Program-made: the position numbers and the translations under genes
The notes under the pieces: model-generated
The model's database searches: none
Told to the model about the DNA's origin: nothing
What the model saw: only the letters and a program-made list of their open reading frames with translations
In this document: positions 34,650-47,289 of the stretch, in pieces
Layout of the letters: each line of letters begins with the position of its first letter
Numbering within the stretch: the stretch's first letter is position 1
Source of the DNA: Hippasteria phrygiana
Lineage: Eukaryota; Echinodermata; Asteroidea; Valvatida; Goniasteridae
Direction: 5' to 3'
Length of the DNA stretch: 64,000 nucleotides
NCBI GenBank assembly: GCA_037893225.1
Contig: JAZGUH010000261.1
Coordinates: 310,001 to 374,000, forward strand

Positions 34650-35352
34650 TCGCCAGCTTCAGAGCGTTAGAACTAGTGGAGAAAATTCAAACCTCGCAAC
34701 AAATTTCTTCCCGTGAACTCTGTGTGCGTTCTCCCGTTTACTGCATTGTGACTGCTTAACGTTTGCCACATTTTGCAGATGAACGCCCCTCCTTTCCCTG
34801 TTCATAATTGAATGGGATATTGACCAAATCCAATATGTTTTACACGTATGGGTAGCTTAGATCTAGCGCAACAATTTGAGACCATCGCTAGCTTCAGAAC
34901 GTTAGAACTCTTCGAGAAAATTCAAACCTCGCAACAAATTTCTTCCCGTGACCTCTGTGTGCGTTCTCCCGTTTACTGCATTGTGACTGCTTAACATTTG
35001 CCAAATGTTCAGATGAACGCCCCTCCTTTCCCTGTTCATAATTGAATGGGATATTGACCAAATCCAGTATGTTTTACACGTATGGGTAGCTTAGATCTAT
35101 CGCAACAATTTGAGACCATCGCCAGCTTCACAGCGTTAGAACTCTTCGAGAAAATTCAAACCTCGCAACAAATTTCTTCCCGTGAACTCTGTGTGCGTTC
35201 TCCCGTTTACTGCATTGTGACTGCTTAACGTTTGCCAAATTTTCAGATGAACGCCCCTCCTTTCCCTGTTCATAATTGAATGGGATATTGACCAAATCCA
35301 GTATGTTTTACACGTATGGGTAGCTTAGATCTAGCGCAACAATTTGAGACCA
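34650..35352 (+). repeat. Domain II fragment embedded in domain III (chimera-S''-L')
   Basis: The monomer at 34650 begins as domain III (ctagtgg, preceded by atttcagacc) and ends as R of domain II (ccacattttgcag, ccaatatg, 235 bp). S'' follows at 34885 and L' at 35119, both with the three-unit TTC/GAA/TTC motif. These are copies of 33012-33479. The distance between the two S'' monomers is 1,873 bp (8 monomers). Confidence 0.87.
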
Positions 35353-38300
35353 TCGCCAGCTTCAGAGCGTTAGAACTAGTGGAGAAAATTCAAACCTCGC
35401 AACAAATTTCTTCCCGTGAACTCTGTGTGCGTTCTCCCGTTTACTGCATTGTGACTGCTTAACGTTTGCCAAATTTTCAGATGAACGCCCCTCATTTCGC
35501 TGTTCATAATTGAATGGGATATTGACCAAATCCAGTAATGTTTACACGTATGGGTAGCTTAGATCTAGCGCAACAATTTGAGACAATCGCCAGCTTCAGA
35601 GCGTTAGAACTCGTGGAGAAAATTCAAACCTCGCAACAAATTTCTTCCCGTGAACTCTGTGTGCGTTCTCCCGTTTACTGCATTGTGACTGCTTAACGTT
35701 TGCCAAATTTTCAGATGAACGCCCCTCCTTTCCCTGTTCAAAATTGAATGGGATATTGACCAAATCCAGTAATGTTTACACGTATGGGTAGCTTAGATCT
35801 AGCGCAACAATTTGAGACCATCGCCAGCTTCAGAGCGTTAGAACTCGTGGAGAAAATTCAAACCTCGCAACAAATTTCTTCCCGTGAACTCTGTGTGCGT
35901 TCTCCCGATTACTGCATTGTGACTGCTTAACGTTTGCCAAATTTTCAGATGAACGCCCCTCCTTTCCCTGTTCATAATTGAATGGGATATTGACCAAATC
36001 CAGTATGTTTTACACGTATGGGTAGCTTAGATCTAGCGCAACAATTTGAGACCATCGCCAGCTTCAGAGCGTTAGAACTCGTGGAGAAAATTCAAACCTC
36101 GCAACAAATTTCTTCCCGTGAACTCTGTGTGCGTTCTCCCGATTACTGCATTGTGACTGCTTAACGTTTGCCAAATGTTCAGATGAACGCCCCTCCTTTC
36201 CCTGTTCATAATTGAATGGGATATTGACCAAATCAAGTAATTTTTACACGTATATGTAGCTTAGATCTAGCGCAACAATTTGAGACCATCGCCAGCTTCA
36301 CAGCGTTAGAACTCGTGGAGAAAATTCAAACCTCGCAACAAATTTCTTCCCGTGAACTCTGTGTGCGTTCTCCCGTTTACTGCATTGTGACTGCTTAACG
36401 TTTGCCAAATTTTCAGATGAACGCCCCTCCTTTCCCTGTTCATAATTGAATGGGATATTAACCAAATCCAGTAATTTTTACACGTATGGGTAGCTTAGAT
36501 ATAGCGCAACAATTTGAGACCATCGCCAGCTTCACAGCGTTAGAACTCTTCGAGAAAATGCAAACCTCGCAACAAATTTCTTCCCGTGAACTCTGTGTGC
36601 GTTCTCCCGATTACTGCATTGTGACTGCTTAACGTTTGCCAAATGTTCAGATGAACGCCCCTCCTTTCCCTGTTCATAATTGAATGGGATATTGACCAAA
36701 TCAAGTAATTTTTACACGTATATGTAGCTTAGATCTAGCGCAACAATTTCAGACCATCGCCAGCTTCAGAGCGTTAGAACTAGTGGAGAAAATTCAAACC
36801 TCGCAACAAATTTCTTCCCGTGAACTCTGTGTGCGTTCTCCCGTTTACTGCATTGTGACTGCTTAACGTTTGCCAAATTTTCAGATGAACGCCCCTCCTT
36901 TCCCTGTTCATAATTGAATGGGATATTGACCAAATCAAGTAATGTTTACACGTATGGGTAGCTTAGATCTAGCGCAACAATTTGAGACCATCGCCAGCTT
37001 CAGAGCGTTAGAACTAGTGGAGAAAATTCAAACCTCGCAACAAATTTCTTCCCGTGAACTCTGTGTGCGTTCTCCCGTTTACTGCATTGTGACTGCTTAA
37101 CATTTGCCAAATTTTCAGATGAACGCCACTCCTTTCCCTGTTCATAATTGAATGGGATATTGACCAAATCCAGTATGTTTTACACGTATGAGTAGCTTAG
37201 ATCTAGCGCAACAATTTGGGAACCATCGCCAGCTTCAGAGCGTTAGAACTTTTCGAGATAATTCAAACCTCGCAAGAAATTTCTTCTTGTGAACTTTGTG
37301 TGCTTTCTCCCGTGTACTGCATTGTGACTGCTTAACGTTTGCCACATTTTCAGATGAACGCCCCTCCTTTCCCTGTTCATAATTGAATGGGATATTGACC
37401 AAATCCAGTATGTTTTACGCGTATGGGTAGCTTAGATCTAGCGCAACAATTTGAGACCATCGCCAGCTTCAGAGCGTTAGAACTCGTGGAGAAAATTCAA
37501 ACCTCGCAACAAATTTCTTCCCGTGAACTCTGTGTGCGTTCTCCCGATTACTGCATTGTGACTGCTTAACGTTTGCCAAATTTTCAGATGAACGCCCCTC
37601 CTTTCCCTGTTCATAATTGAATGGGATATTGACCAAATCCAGTATGTTTTACACGTATGGGTAGCTTAGATCTAGCGCAACAATTTGAGACCATCGCCAG
37701 CTTCAGAGCGTTAGAACTCGTGGAGAAAATTCAAACCTCGCAACAAATTTCTTCCCGTGAACTCTGTGTGCGTTCTCCCGATTACTGCATTGTGACTGCT
37801 TAACGTTTGCCAAATGTTCAGATGAACGCCCCTCCTTTCCCTGTTCATAATTGAATGGGATATTGACCAAATCAAGTAATTTTTACACGTATATGTAGCT
37901 TAGATCTAGCGCAACAATTTGAGACCATCGCCAGCTTCACAGCGTTAGAACTCGTGGAGAAAATTCAAACCTCGCAACAAATTTCTTCCCGTGAACTCTG
38001 TGTGCGTTCTCCCGTTTACTGCATTGTGACTGCTTAACGTTTGCCAAATTTTCAGATGAACGCCCCTCCTTTCCCTGTTCATAATTGAATGGGATATTAA
38101 CCAAATCCAGTAATTTTTACACGTATGGGTAGCTTAGATATAGCGCAACAATTTGAGACCATCGCCAGCTTCACAGCGTTAGAACTCTTCGAGAAAATGC
38201 AAACCTCGCAACAAATTTCTTCCCGTGAACTCTGTGTGCGTTCTCCCGATTACTGCATTGTGACTGCTTAACGTTTGCCAAATGTTCAGATGAACGCCCC

Positions 38301-38395
38301 TCCTTTCCCTGTTCATAATTGAATGGGATATTGACCAAATCAAGTAATTTTTACACGTATATGTAGCTTAGATCTAGCGCAACAATTTCAGACCA
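35353..38395 (+). repeat. Irregular domain III block with a 1,639-bp internal repeat
   Basis: Thirteen monomers. 35821-36756 (four monomers: cccgatt/gtatgtttt, cccgatt/caagtaa, cacagcg/agatatag, cttcg-aaaatgc/atttcagacc) recur at 37460-38395, a shift of 1,639 bp. Between them lie 36757 (ctagtgg, caagtaatgttt), 36991 (aacattt, gccactcc, tatgagtag, gggaacc, 235 bp) and the highly divergent monomer at 37226. The latter three types are building blocks of the later 10-mer. Confidence 0.85.
37226..37459 (+). repeat. Most divergent monomer subtype (MluI-bearing)
   Basis: It differs from consensus at many places: aacttttcgagataattc, caagaaattt, ttcttgtg, actttgtgtgctttc, cccgtgtac, ccacattttcag, and tttacgcgtat, which makes an acgcgt site. 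It is preceded by the one-base insertion gggaacc. Full copies occur at 39333 and 41674. Truncated chimeric relatives occur at 47525, 49632, 53377, 55484 and 59229. The changes break the middle GAA of the TTC/GAA/TTC motif (gat). Confidence 0.85.
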
Positions 38396-40736
38396 TCGCC
38401 AGCTTCAGAGCGTTAGAACTAGTGGAGAAAATTCAAACCTCGCAACAAATTTCTTCCCGTGAACTCTGTGTGCGTTCTCCCGTTTACTGCATTGTGACTG
38501 CTTAACGTTTGCCAAATTTTCAGATGAACGCCCCTCATTTCCCTGTTCATAATTGAATGGGATATTGACCAAATCCAGTAATTTGTACACGTAAGGGTAG
38601 CTTAGATCTAGCGCAACAATTTGAGACCATCGCCAGCTTCACAGCGTTAGAACTCTTCGAGAAAATGCAAACCTCGCAACAAATTTCTTCCCGTGAACTC
38701 TGTGTGCGTTCTCCCGTTTATTGCATTGTGACTGCTTAACGTTTGCCAAATTTTCAGATGAACGCCACTCCTTTCCTTGTTCATAATTGAATGGGATATT
38801 GACCAAATCCAGTATGTTTTACACGTATGGGTAGCTTAGATCTAGCGCAACAATTTGAGACCATCGCCAGCTTCAGAGCGTTAGAACTAGTGGAGAAAAT
38901 TCAAACCTCGCAACAAATTTCTTCCCGTGAACTCTGTGTGCGTTCTCCCGTTTACTGCATTGTGACTGCTTAACGTTTGCCAAATTTTCAGATGAACGCC
39001 CCTCCTTTCCCTGTTCATAATTGAATGGGATATTGACCAAATCAAGTAATGTTTACACGTATGGGTAGCTTAGATCTAGCGCAACAATTTGAGACCATCG
39101 CCAGCTTCAGAGCGTTAGAACTAGTGGAGAAAATTCAAACCTCGCAACAAATTTCTTCCCGTGAACTCTGTGTGCGTTCTCCCGTTTACTGCATTGTGAC
39201 TGCTTAACATTTGCCAAATTTTCAGATGAACGCCACTCCTTTCCCTGTTCATAATTGAATGGGATATTGACCAAATCCAGTATGTTTTACACGTATGAGT
39301 AGCTTAGATCTAGCGCAACAATTTGGGAACCATCGCCAGCTTCAGAGCGTTAGAACTTTTCGAGATAATTCAAACCTCGCAAGAAATTTCTTCTTGTGAA
39401 CTTTGTGTGCTTTCTCCCGTGTACTGCATTGTGACTGCTTAACGTTTGCCACATTTTCAGATGAACGCCCCTCCTTTCCCTGTTCATAATTGAATGGGAT
39501 ATTGACCAAATCCAGTATGTTTTACGCGTATGGGTAGCTTAGATCTAGCGCAACAATTTGAGACCATCGCCAGCTTCAGAGCGTTAGAACTAGTGGAGAA
39601 AATTCAAACCTCGCAACAAATTTCTTCCCGTGAACTCTGTGTGCGTTCTCCCGTTTACTGCATTGTGACTGCTTAACGTTTGCCAAATTTTCAGATGAAC
39701 GCCCCTCATTTCGCTGTTCATAATTGAATGGGATATTGACCAAATCCAGTAATGTTTACACGTATGGGTAGCTTAGATCTAGCGCAACAATTTGAGACCA
39801 TCGCCAGCTTCAGAGCGTTAGAACTCGTGGAGAAAATTCAAACCTCGCAACAAATTTCTTCCCGTGAACTCTGTGTGCGTTCTCCCGATTACTGCATTGT
39901 GACTGCTTAACGTTTGCCAAATTTTCAGATGAACGCCCCTCCTTTCCCTGTTCATAATTGAATGGGATATTGACCAAATCCAGTATGTTTTACACGTATG
40001 GGTAGCTTAGATATAGCGCAACAATTTGAGACCATCGCCAGCTTCAGAGCGTTAGAACTCGTGGAGAAAATTCAAACCTCGCAACAAATTTCTTCCCGTG
40101 AACTCTGTGTGCGTTCTCCCGTTTACTGCATTGTGACTGCTTAACGTTTGCCAAATGTTCAGATGAACGCCCCTCCTTTCCCTGGTCATCATTGAATGGG
40201 ATATTAACCAAATCCAGTAATTTTTACACGTATGGGTAGCTTAGATCTAGCGCAACAATTTGAGACCATCGCCAGCTTCACAGCGTTAGAACTCTTCGAG
40301 AAAATGCAAACCTCGCAACAAATTTCTTCCCGTGAACTCTGTGTGCGTTCTCCCGATTACTGCATTGTGACTGCTTAACGTTTGCCAAATGTTCAGATGA
40401 ACGCCCCTCCTTTCCCTGTTCATAATTGAATGGGATATTGACCAAATCAAGTAATTTTTACACGTATATGTAGCTTAGATCTAGCGCAACAATTTGAGAC
40501 CATCGCCAGCTTCACAGCGTTAGAACTCTTCGAGAAAATGCAAACATCGCAACAAATTTCTTCCCGTGAACTCTGTGTGCGTTCTCCCGTTTACTGCATT
40601 GTGACTGCTTAACGTTTGCCAAATTTTCAGATGAACACCCCTCCTTTCCCTGTTCATAATTGAATGGGATATTGACCAAATCAAGTAATGTTTACACGTA
40701 TGGGTAGCTTAGATCTAGCGCAACAATTTGAGACCA
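38396..40736 (+). repeat. 10-mer HOR copy 1 (2,341 bp)
   Basis: Monomers at 38396 (ctagtgg, catttccctg, gtaatttgtac, cgtaagggtag), 38630 (aaaatgc, tttattgc, ccttgttc), 38864, 39098 (235 bp), 39333 (divergent subtype), 39567 (catttcgctg), 39801 (cccgatt), 40035 (ctggtcatcattg, attaacc), 40269 (cccgatt, tatatgtag), 40503 (caaacatcgc, gaacaccc). The same markers return at +2,341 bp. Confidence 0.9.
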
Positions 40737-43077
40737 TCGCCAGCTTCAGAGCGTTAGAACTAGTGGAGAAAATTCAAACCTCGCAACAAATTTCTTCCCG
40801 TGAACTCTGTGTGCGTTCTCCCGTTTACTGCATTGTGACTGCTTAACGTTTGCCAAATTTTCAGATGAACGCCCCTCATTTCCCTGTTCATAATTGAATG
40901 GGATATTGACCAAATCCAGTAATTTGTACACGTAAGGGTAGCTTAGATCTAGCGCAACAATTTGAGACCTTCGCCAGCTTCACAGCGTTAGAACTCTTCG
41001 AGAAAATGCAAACCTCGCAACAAATTTCTTCCCGTGAACTTTGTGTGCGTTCTCCCGTTTATTGCATTGTGACTGCTTAACGTTTGCCAAATTTTCAGAT
41101 GAACGCCACTCCTTTCCTTGTTCATAATTGAATGGGATATTGACCAAATCCAGTATGTTTTACACGTATGGGTAGCTTAGATCTAGCGCAACAATTTGAG
41201 ACCATCGCCAGCTTCAGAGCGTTAGAACTAGTGGAGAAAATTCAAACCTCGCAACAAATTTCTTCCCGTGAACTCTGTGTGCGTTCTCCCGTTTACTGCA
41301 TTGTGACTGCTTAACGTTTGCCAAATTTTCAGATGAACACCCCTCCTTTCCCTGTTCATAATTGAATGGGATATTGACCAAATCAAGTAATGTTTACACG
41401 TATGGGTAGCTTAGATCTAGCGCAACAATTTGAGACCATCGCCAGCTTCAGAGCGTTAGAACTAGTGGAGAAAATTCAAACCTCGCAACAAATTTCTTCC
41501 CGTGAACTCTGTGTGCGTTCTCCCGTTTACTGCATTGTGACTGCTTAACGTTTGCCAAATTTTCAGATGAACGCCACTCCTTTCCCTGTTCATAATTGAA
41601 TGGGATATTGACCAAATCCAGTATGTTTTACACGTATGAGTAGCTTAGATCTAGCGCAACAATTTGGGAACCATCGCCAGCTTCAGAGCGTTAGAACTTT
41701 TCGAGATAATTCAAACCTCGCAAGAAATTTCTTCTTGTGAACTTTGTGTGCTTTCTCCCGTGTACTGCATTGTGACTGCTTAACGTTTGCCACATTTTCA
41801 GATGAACGCCCCTCCTTTCCCTGTTCATAATTGAATGGGATATTGACCAAATCCAGTATGTTTTACGCGTATGGGTAGCTTAGATCTAGCGCAACAATTT
41901 GAGACCATCGCCAGCTTCAGAGCGTTAGAACTAGTGGAGAAAATTCAAACCTCGCAACAAATTTCTTCCCGTGAACTCTGTGTGCGTTCTCCCGTTTACT
42001 GCATTGTGACTGCTTAACGTTTGCCAAATTTTCAGATGAACGCCCCTCATTTCGCTGTTCATAATTGAATGGGATATTGACCAAATCCAGTAATGTTTAC
42101 ACGTATGGGTAGCTTAGATCTAGCGCAACAATTTGAGACCATCGCCAGCTTCAGAGCGTTAGAACTCGTGGAGAAAATTCAAACCTCGCAACAAATTTCT
42201 TCCCGTGAACTCTGTGTGCGTTCTCCCGATTACTGCATTGTGACTGCTTAACGTTTGCCAAATTTTCAGATGAACGCCCCTCCTTTCCCTGTTCATAATT
42301 GAATGGGATATTGACCAAATCCAGTATGTTTTACACGTATGGGTAGCTTAGATATAGCGCAACAATTTGAGACCATCGCCAGCTTCAGAGCGTTAGAACT
42401 CGTGGAGAAAATTCAAACCTCGCAACAAATTTCTTCCCGTGAACTCTGTGTGCGTTCTCCCGTTTACTGCATTGTGACTGCTTAACGTTTGCCAAATGTT
42501 CAGATGAACGCCCCTCCTTTCCCTGGTCATCATTGAATGGGATATTAACCAAATCCAGTAATTTTTACACGTATGGGTAGCTTAGATCTAGCGCAACAAT
42601 TTGAGACCATCGCCAGCTTCACAGCGTTAGAACTCTTCGAGAAAATGCAAACCTCGCAACAAATTTCTTCCCGTGAACTCTGTGTGCGTTCTCCCGATTA
42701 CTGCATTGTGACTGCTTAACGTTTGCCAAATGTTCAGATGAACGCCCCTCCTTTCCCTGTTCATAATTGAATGGGATATTGACCAAATCAAGTAATTTTT
42801 ACACGTATATGTAGCTTAGATCTAGCGCAACAATTTGAGACCATCGCCAGCTTCACAGCGTTAGAACTCTTCGAGAAAATGCAAACATCGCAACAAATTT
42901 CTTCCCGTGAACTCTGTGTGCGTTCTCCCGTTTACTGCATTGTGACTGCTTAACGTTTGCCAAATTTTCAGATGAACACCCCTCCTTTCCCTGTTCATAA
43001 TTGAATGGGATATTGACCAAATCAAGTAATGTTTACACGTATGGGTAGCTTAGATCTAGCGCAACAATTTGAGACCA
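40737..43077 (+). repeat. 10-mer HOR copy 2 (2,341 bp)
   Basis: Matches copy 1 in order. Differences noticed: gaccttcgcc and actttgtg around 40971-41050 (copy 1 has gaccatcgcc and actctgtg), gaacaccc in the 41205 monomer (copy 1 gaacgccc) and aacgttt in the 41439 monomer (copy 1 aacattt). The 39567-40736 and 41908-43077 parts look the same by eye. Confidence 0.9.
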
Positions 43078-43545
43078 TCGCCAGCTTCAGAGCGTTAGAA
43101 CTAGTGGAGAAAATTCAAACCTCGCAACAAATTTCTTCCCGTGAACTCTGTGTGCGTTCTCCCGTTTACTGCATTGTGACTGCTTAACGTTTGCCAAATT
43201 TTCAGATGAACGCCCCTCATTTCCCTGTTCATAATTGAATGGGATATTGACCAAATCCAGTAATTTGTACACGTAAGGGTAGCTTAGATCTAGCGCAACA
43301 ATTTGAGACCTTCGCCAGCTTCACAGCGTTAGAACTCTTCGAGAAAATGCAAACCTCGCAACAAATTTCTTCCCGTGAACTTTGTGTGCGTTCTCCCGTT
43401 TATTGCATTGTGACTGCTTAACGTTTGCCAAATTTTCAGATGAACGCCACTCCTTTCCTTGTTCATAATTGAATGGGATATTGACCAAATCCAGTATGTT
43501 TTACACGTATGGGTAGCTTAGATCTAGCGCAACAATTTGAGACCA
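43078..43545 (+). repeat. 10-mer HOR copy 3, truncated to two monomers
   Basis: 43078 and 43312 repeat the first two monomers of copy 2, including gaccttcgcc and actttgtg. The following monomer at 43546 has gccactcc and tatgggtag, so the 10-mer order stops here. The break lies within the ctagtgg-type monomer, where both possible parents share the 5' half. Confidence 0.87.
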
Positions 43546-46500
43546 TCGCCAGCTTCAGAGCGTTAGAACTAGTGGAGAAAATTCAAACCTCGCAACAAAT
43601 TTCTTCCCGTGAACTCTGTGTGCGTTCTCCCGTTTACTGCATTGTGACTGCTTAACGTTTGCCAAATTTTCAGATGAACGCCACTCCTTTCCCTGTTCAT
43701 AATTGAATGGGATATTGACCAAATCCAGTATGTTTTACACGTATGGGTAGCTTAGATCTAGCGCAACAATTTGAGACCATCGCCAACTTCAGAGCGTTAG
43801 AACTAGTGGAGAAAATTCAAACCTCGCAACAAATTTCTTCCCGTGAACTCTGTGTGCGTTCTCCCGTTTACTGCATTGTGACTGCTTAACGTTTGCCAAA
43901 TTTTCAGATGAACGCCCCTCATTTCGCTGTTCATAATTGAATGGGATATTGACCAAATCCAGTAATGTTTACACGTATGGGTAGCTTAGATCTAGCGCAA
44001 CAATTTGAGACCATCGCCAGCTTCAGAGCGTTAGAACTCGTGGAGAAAATTCAAACCTCGCAACAAATTTCTTCCCGTGAACTCTGTGTGCGTTCTCCCG
44101 ATTACTGCATTGTGACTGCTTAACGTTTGCCAAATTTTCAGATGAACGCCCCTCCTTTCCCTGTTCATAACTGAATGGGATATTGACCAAATCCAGTATG
44201 TTTTACACGTATGGGTAGCTTAGATCTAGCGCAACAATTTGAGACCATCGCCAGCTTCAGAGCGTTAGAACTCGTGGAGAAAATTCAAACCTCGCAACAA
44301 ATTTCTTCCCGTGAACTCTGTGTGCGTTCTCCCGATTACTGCATTGTGACTGCTTAACGTTTGCCAAATGTTCAGATGAACGCCCCTCCTTTCCCTGTTC
44401 ATAATTGAATGGGATATTGACCAAATCAAGTAATTTTTACACGTATATGTAGCTTAGATCTAGCGCAACAATTTGAGACCATCGCCAGCTTCACAGCGTT
44501 AGAACTCGTGGAGAAAATTCAAACCTCGCAACAAATTTCTTCCCGTGAACTCTGTGTGCGTTCTCCCGATTACTGCATTGTGACTGCTTAACGTTTGCCA
44601 AATGTTCAGATGAACGCCCCTCCTTTCCCTGTTCATAATTGAATGGGATATTGACCAAATCAAGTAATTTTTACACGTATATGTAGCTTAGATCTAGCGC
44701 AACAATTTGAGACCATCGCCAGCTTCACAGCGTTAGAACTCTTCGAGAAAATGCAAACCTCGCAACAAATTTCTTCCCGTGAACTCTGTGTGCGTTCTCC
44801 CGTTTACTGCATTGTGACTGCTTAACGTTTGCCAAATTTTCAGTTGAGCACCCCTCCTTTCCCTGTTCATAATTGAATGGGATATTGACCAAATCAAGTA
44901 ATGTTTACACGTATGGGTAGCTTAGATCTAGCGCAACAATTTGAGACCATCGCCAGCTTCAGAGCGTTAGAACTAGTGGAGAAAATTCAAACCTCGCAAC
45001 AAATTTCTTCCCGTGAACTCTGTGTGCGTTCTCCCGGTTACTGCATTGTGACTGCTTAACGTTTGCCAAATTTTCAGATGAACGCCACTCCTTTCCCTGT
45101 TCATAATTGAATGGGATATTGACCAAATCCAGTATGTTTTACACGTATGGGTAGCTTAGATCTAGCGCAACAATTTGAGACCATCGCCAGCTTCAGAGCG
45201 TTAGAACTAGTGGAGAAAATTCAAACCTCGCAACAAATTTCTTCCCGTGAACTCTGTGTGCGTTCTCCCGTTTACTGCATTGTGACTGCTTAACGTTTGC
45301 CAAATTTTCAGATGAACGCCCCTCATTTCGCTGTTCATAATTGAATGGGATATTGACCAAATCCAGTAATGTTTACACGTATGGGTAGCTTAGATCTAGC
45401 GCAACAATTTGAGACCATCGCCAGCTTCAGAGCGTTAGAACTCGTGGAGAAAATTCAAACCTCGCAACAAATTTCTTCCCGTGAACTCTTTGTGCGTTCT
45501 CCCGATTACTGCATTGTGACTGCTTAACGTTTGCCAAATTTTCAGATGAACGCCACTCCTTTCCCTGTTCATAATTGAATGGGATATTGACCAAATCCAG
45601 TATGTTTTACACGTATGGGTAGCTTAGATCTAGCGCAACAATTTGAGACCATCGCCAGCTTCAGAGCGTTAGAACTAGTGGAGAAAATTCAAACCTCGCA
45701 ACAAATTTCTTCCCGTGAACTCTGTGTGCGTTCTCCCGTTTACTGCATTGTGACTGCTTAACGTTTGCCAAATTTTCAGATGAACGCCCCTCATTTCGCT
45801 GTTCATAATTGAATGGGATATTGACCAAATCCAGTAATGTTTACACGTATGGGTAGCTTAGATCTAGCGCAACAATTTGAGACCATCGCCAGCTTCAGAG
45901 CGTTAGAACTCGTGGAGAAAATTCAAACCTCGGAACAAATTTCTTCCCGTGAACTCTGTGTGCGTTCTACCGATTACTGCATTGTGACTGCTTAACGTTT
46001 GCCAAATTTTCAGATGAACGCCCCTCCTTTCCCTGTTCATAATTGAATGGGATATTGACCAAATCCAGTATGTTTTACACGTATGGGTAGCTTAGATCTA
46101 GCGCAACAATTTGAGACCATCGCCAGCTTCAGAGCGTTAGAACTCGTGGAGAAAATTCAAACCTCGCAACAAATTTCTTCCCGTGAACTCTGTGTGCGTT
46201 CTCCCGATTACTGCATTGTGACTGCTTAACGTTTGCCAAATGTTCAGATGAACGCCCCTCCTTTCCCTGTTCATAATTGAATGGGATATTGACCAAATCA
46301 AGTAATTTTTACACGTATATGTAGCTTAGATCTAGCGCAACAATTTGAGACCATCGCCAGCTTCACAGCGTTAGAACTCGTGGAGAAAATTCAAACCTCG
46401 CAACAAATTTCTTCCCGTGAACTCTGTGTGCGTTCTCCCGATTACTGCATTGTGACTGCTTAACGTTTGCCAAATGTTCAGATGAACGCCCCTCCTTTCC

Positions 46501-46821
46501 CTGTTTATAATTGAATGGGATATTGACCAAATCAAGTAATTTTTACACGTATATGTAGCTTAGATCTAGCGCAACAATTTGAGACCATCGCCAGCTTCAC
46601 AGCGTTAGAACTCTTCGAGAAAATGCAAACCTCGCAACAAATTTCTTCCCGTGAACTCTGTGTGCGTTCTCCCGTTTACTGCATTGTGACTGCTTAACGT
46701 TTGCCAAATTTTCAGATGAACACCCCTCCTTTCCCTGTTCATAATTGAATGGGATATTGACCAAATCAAGTAATGTTTACACGTATGGGTAGCTTAGATC
46801 TAGCGCAACAATTTGAGACCA
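43546..46821 (+). repeat. Transitional domain III block between 10-mer and 25-mer HORs
   Basis: Fourteen monomers with an 8-monomer repeat of 1,872 bp: 44248, 44482 and 44716 correspond to 46120, 46354 and 46588. Inside, a dimer is repeated (45184-45651 and 45652-46119: catttcgctg monomer followed by a cccgatt monomer). Private changes include gccaactt (43780), cataactg (44014), cagttgagcacc (44716), ctaccgatt (45886) and ctgtttataatt (46354). It contains types seen at the start of the 25-mer, so it may be an older or partial form. Confidence 0.8.
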
Positions 46822-47289
46822 TCGCCAGCTTCAGAGCGTTAGAACTAGTGGAGAAAATTCAAACCTCGCAACAAATTTCTTCCCGTGAACTCTGTGTGCG
46901 TTCTCCCGTTTACTGCATTGTGACTGCTTAACGTTTGCCAAATTTTCAGATGAACGCCCCTCATTTCCCTGTTCATAATTGAATGGGATATTGACCAAAT
47001 CCAGTATGTTTTACACGTATGGATAGCTTAGATCTAGCGCAACAATTTGAGACCATCGCCAGCTTCAGAGCGTTAGAACTAGTGGAGAAAATTCAAACCT
47101 CGCAACAAATTTCTTCCCGTGAACTCTGTGTGCGTTCTCCCGTTTACTGCATTGTGACTGCTTAACGTTTGCCAAATTTTCAGATGAACGCCCCTCCTTT
47201 CCCTGTTCATAATTGAATGGGATATTGACCAAATCAAGTAACGTTTACACGTATGGGTAGCTTAGATCTAGCGCAACAATTTGAGACCA

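Larger units (their letters stand above)
23201..35158 (+). promoter_or_regulatory. 19 heat-shock-element-like sites in domain II and the start of domain III
   Basis: The same three-unit motif starts at 23201, 23669, 24373, 25544, 26247, 26481, 26949, 27183, 27886, 28120, 28588, 28822, 29758, 31397, 32334, 33037, 33271, 34910 and 35144. In blocks such as 26222-26689 two consecutive monomers carry it. The last two sites lie in a duplicated domain II fragment embedded in domain III. No perfect copy was found to the right of 35158. Function is inferred only from the match. Confidence 0.5.

Noticed and set aside
38405..38590. 61-codon minus-strand open frame, repeated at 13 further positions in domain III
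   Set aside because: It needs a GTG start, which arises from the gtaatttgtacac variant, and spans part of one monomer. Differences between copies follow the satellite subtypes and show no sign of coding constraint.
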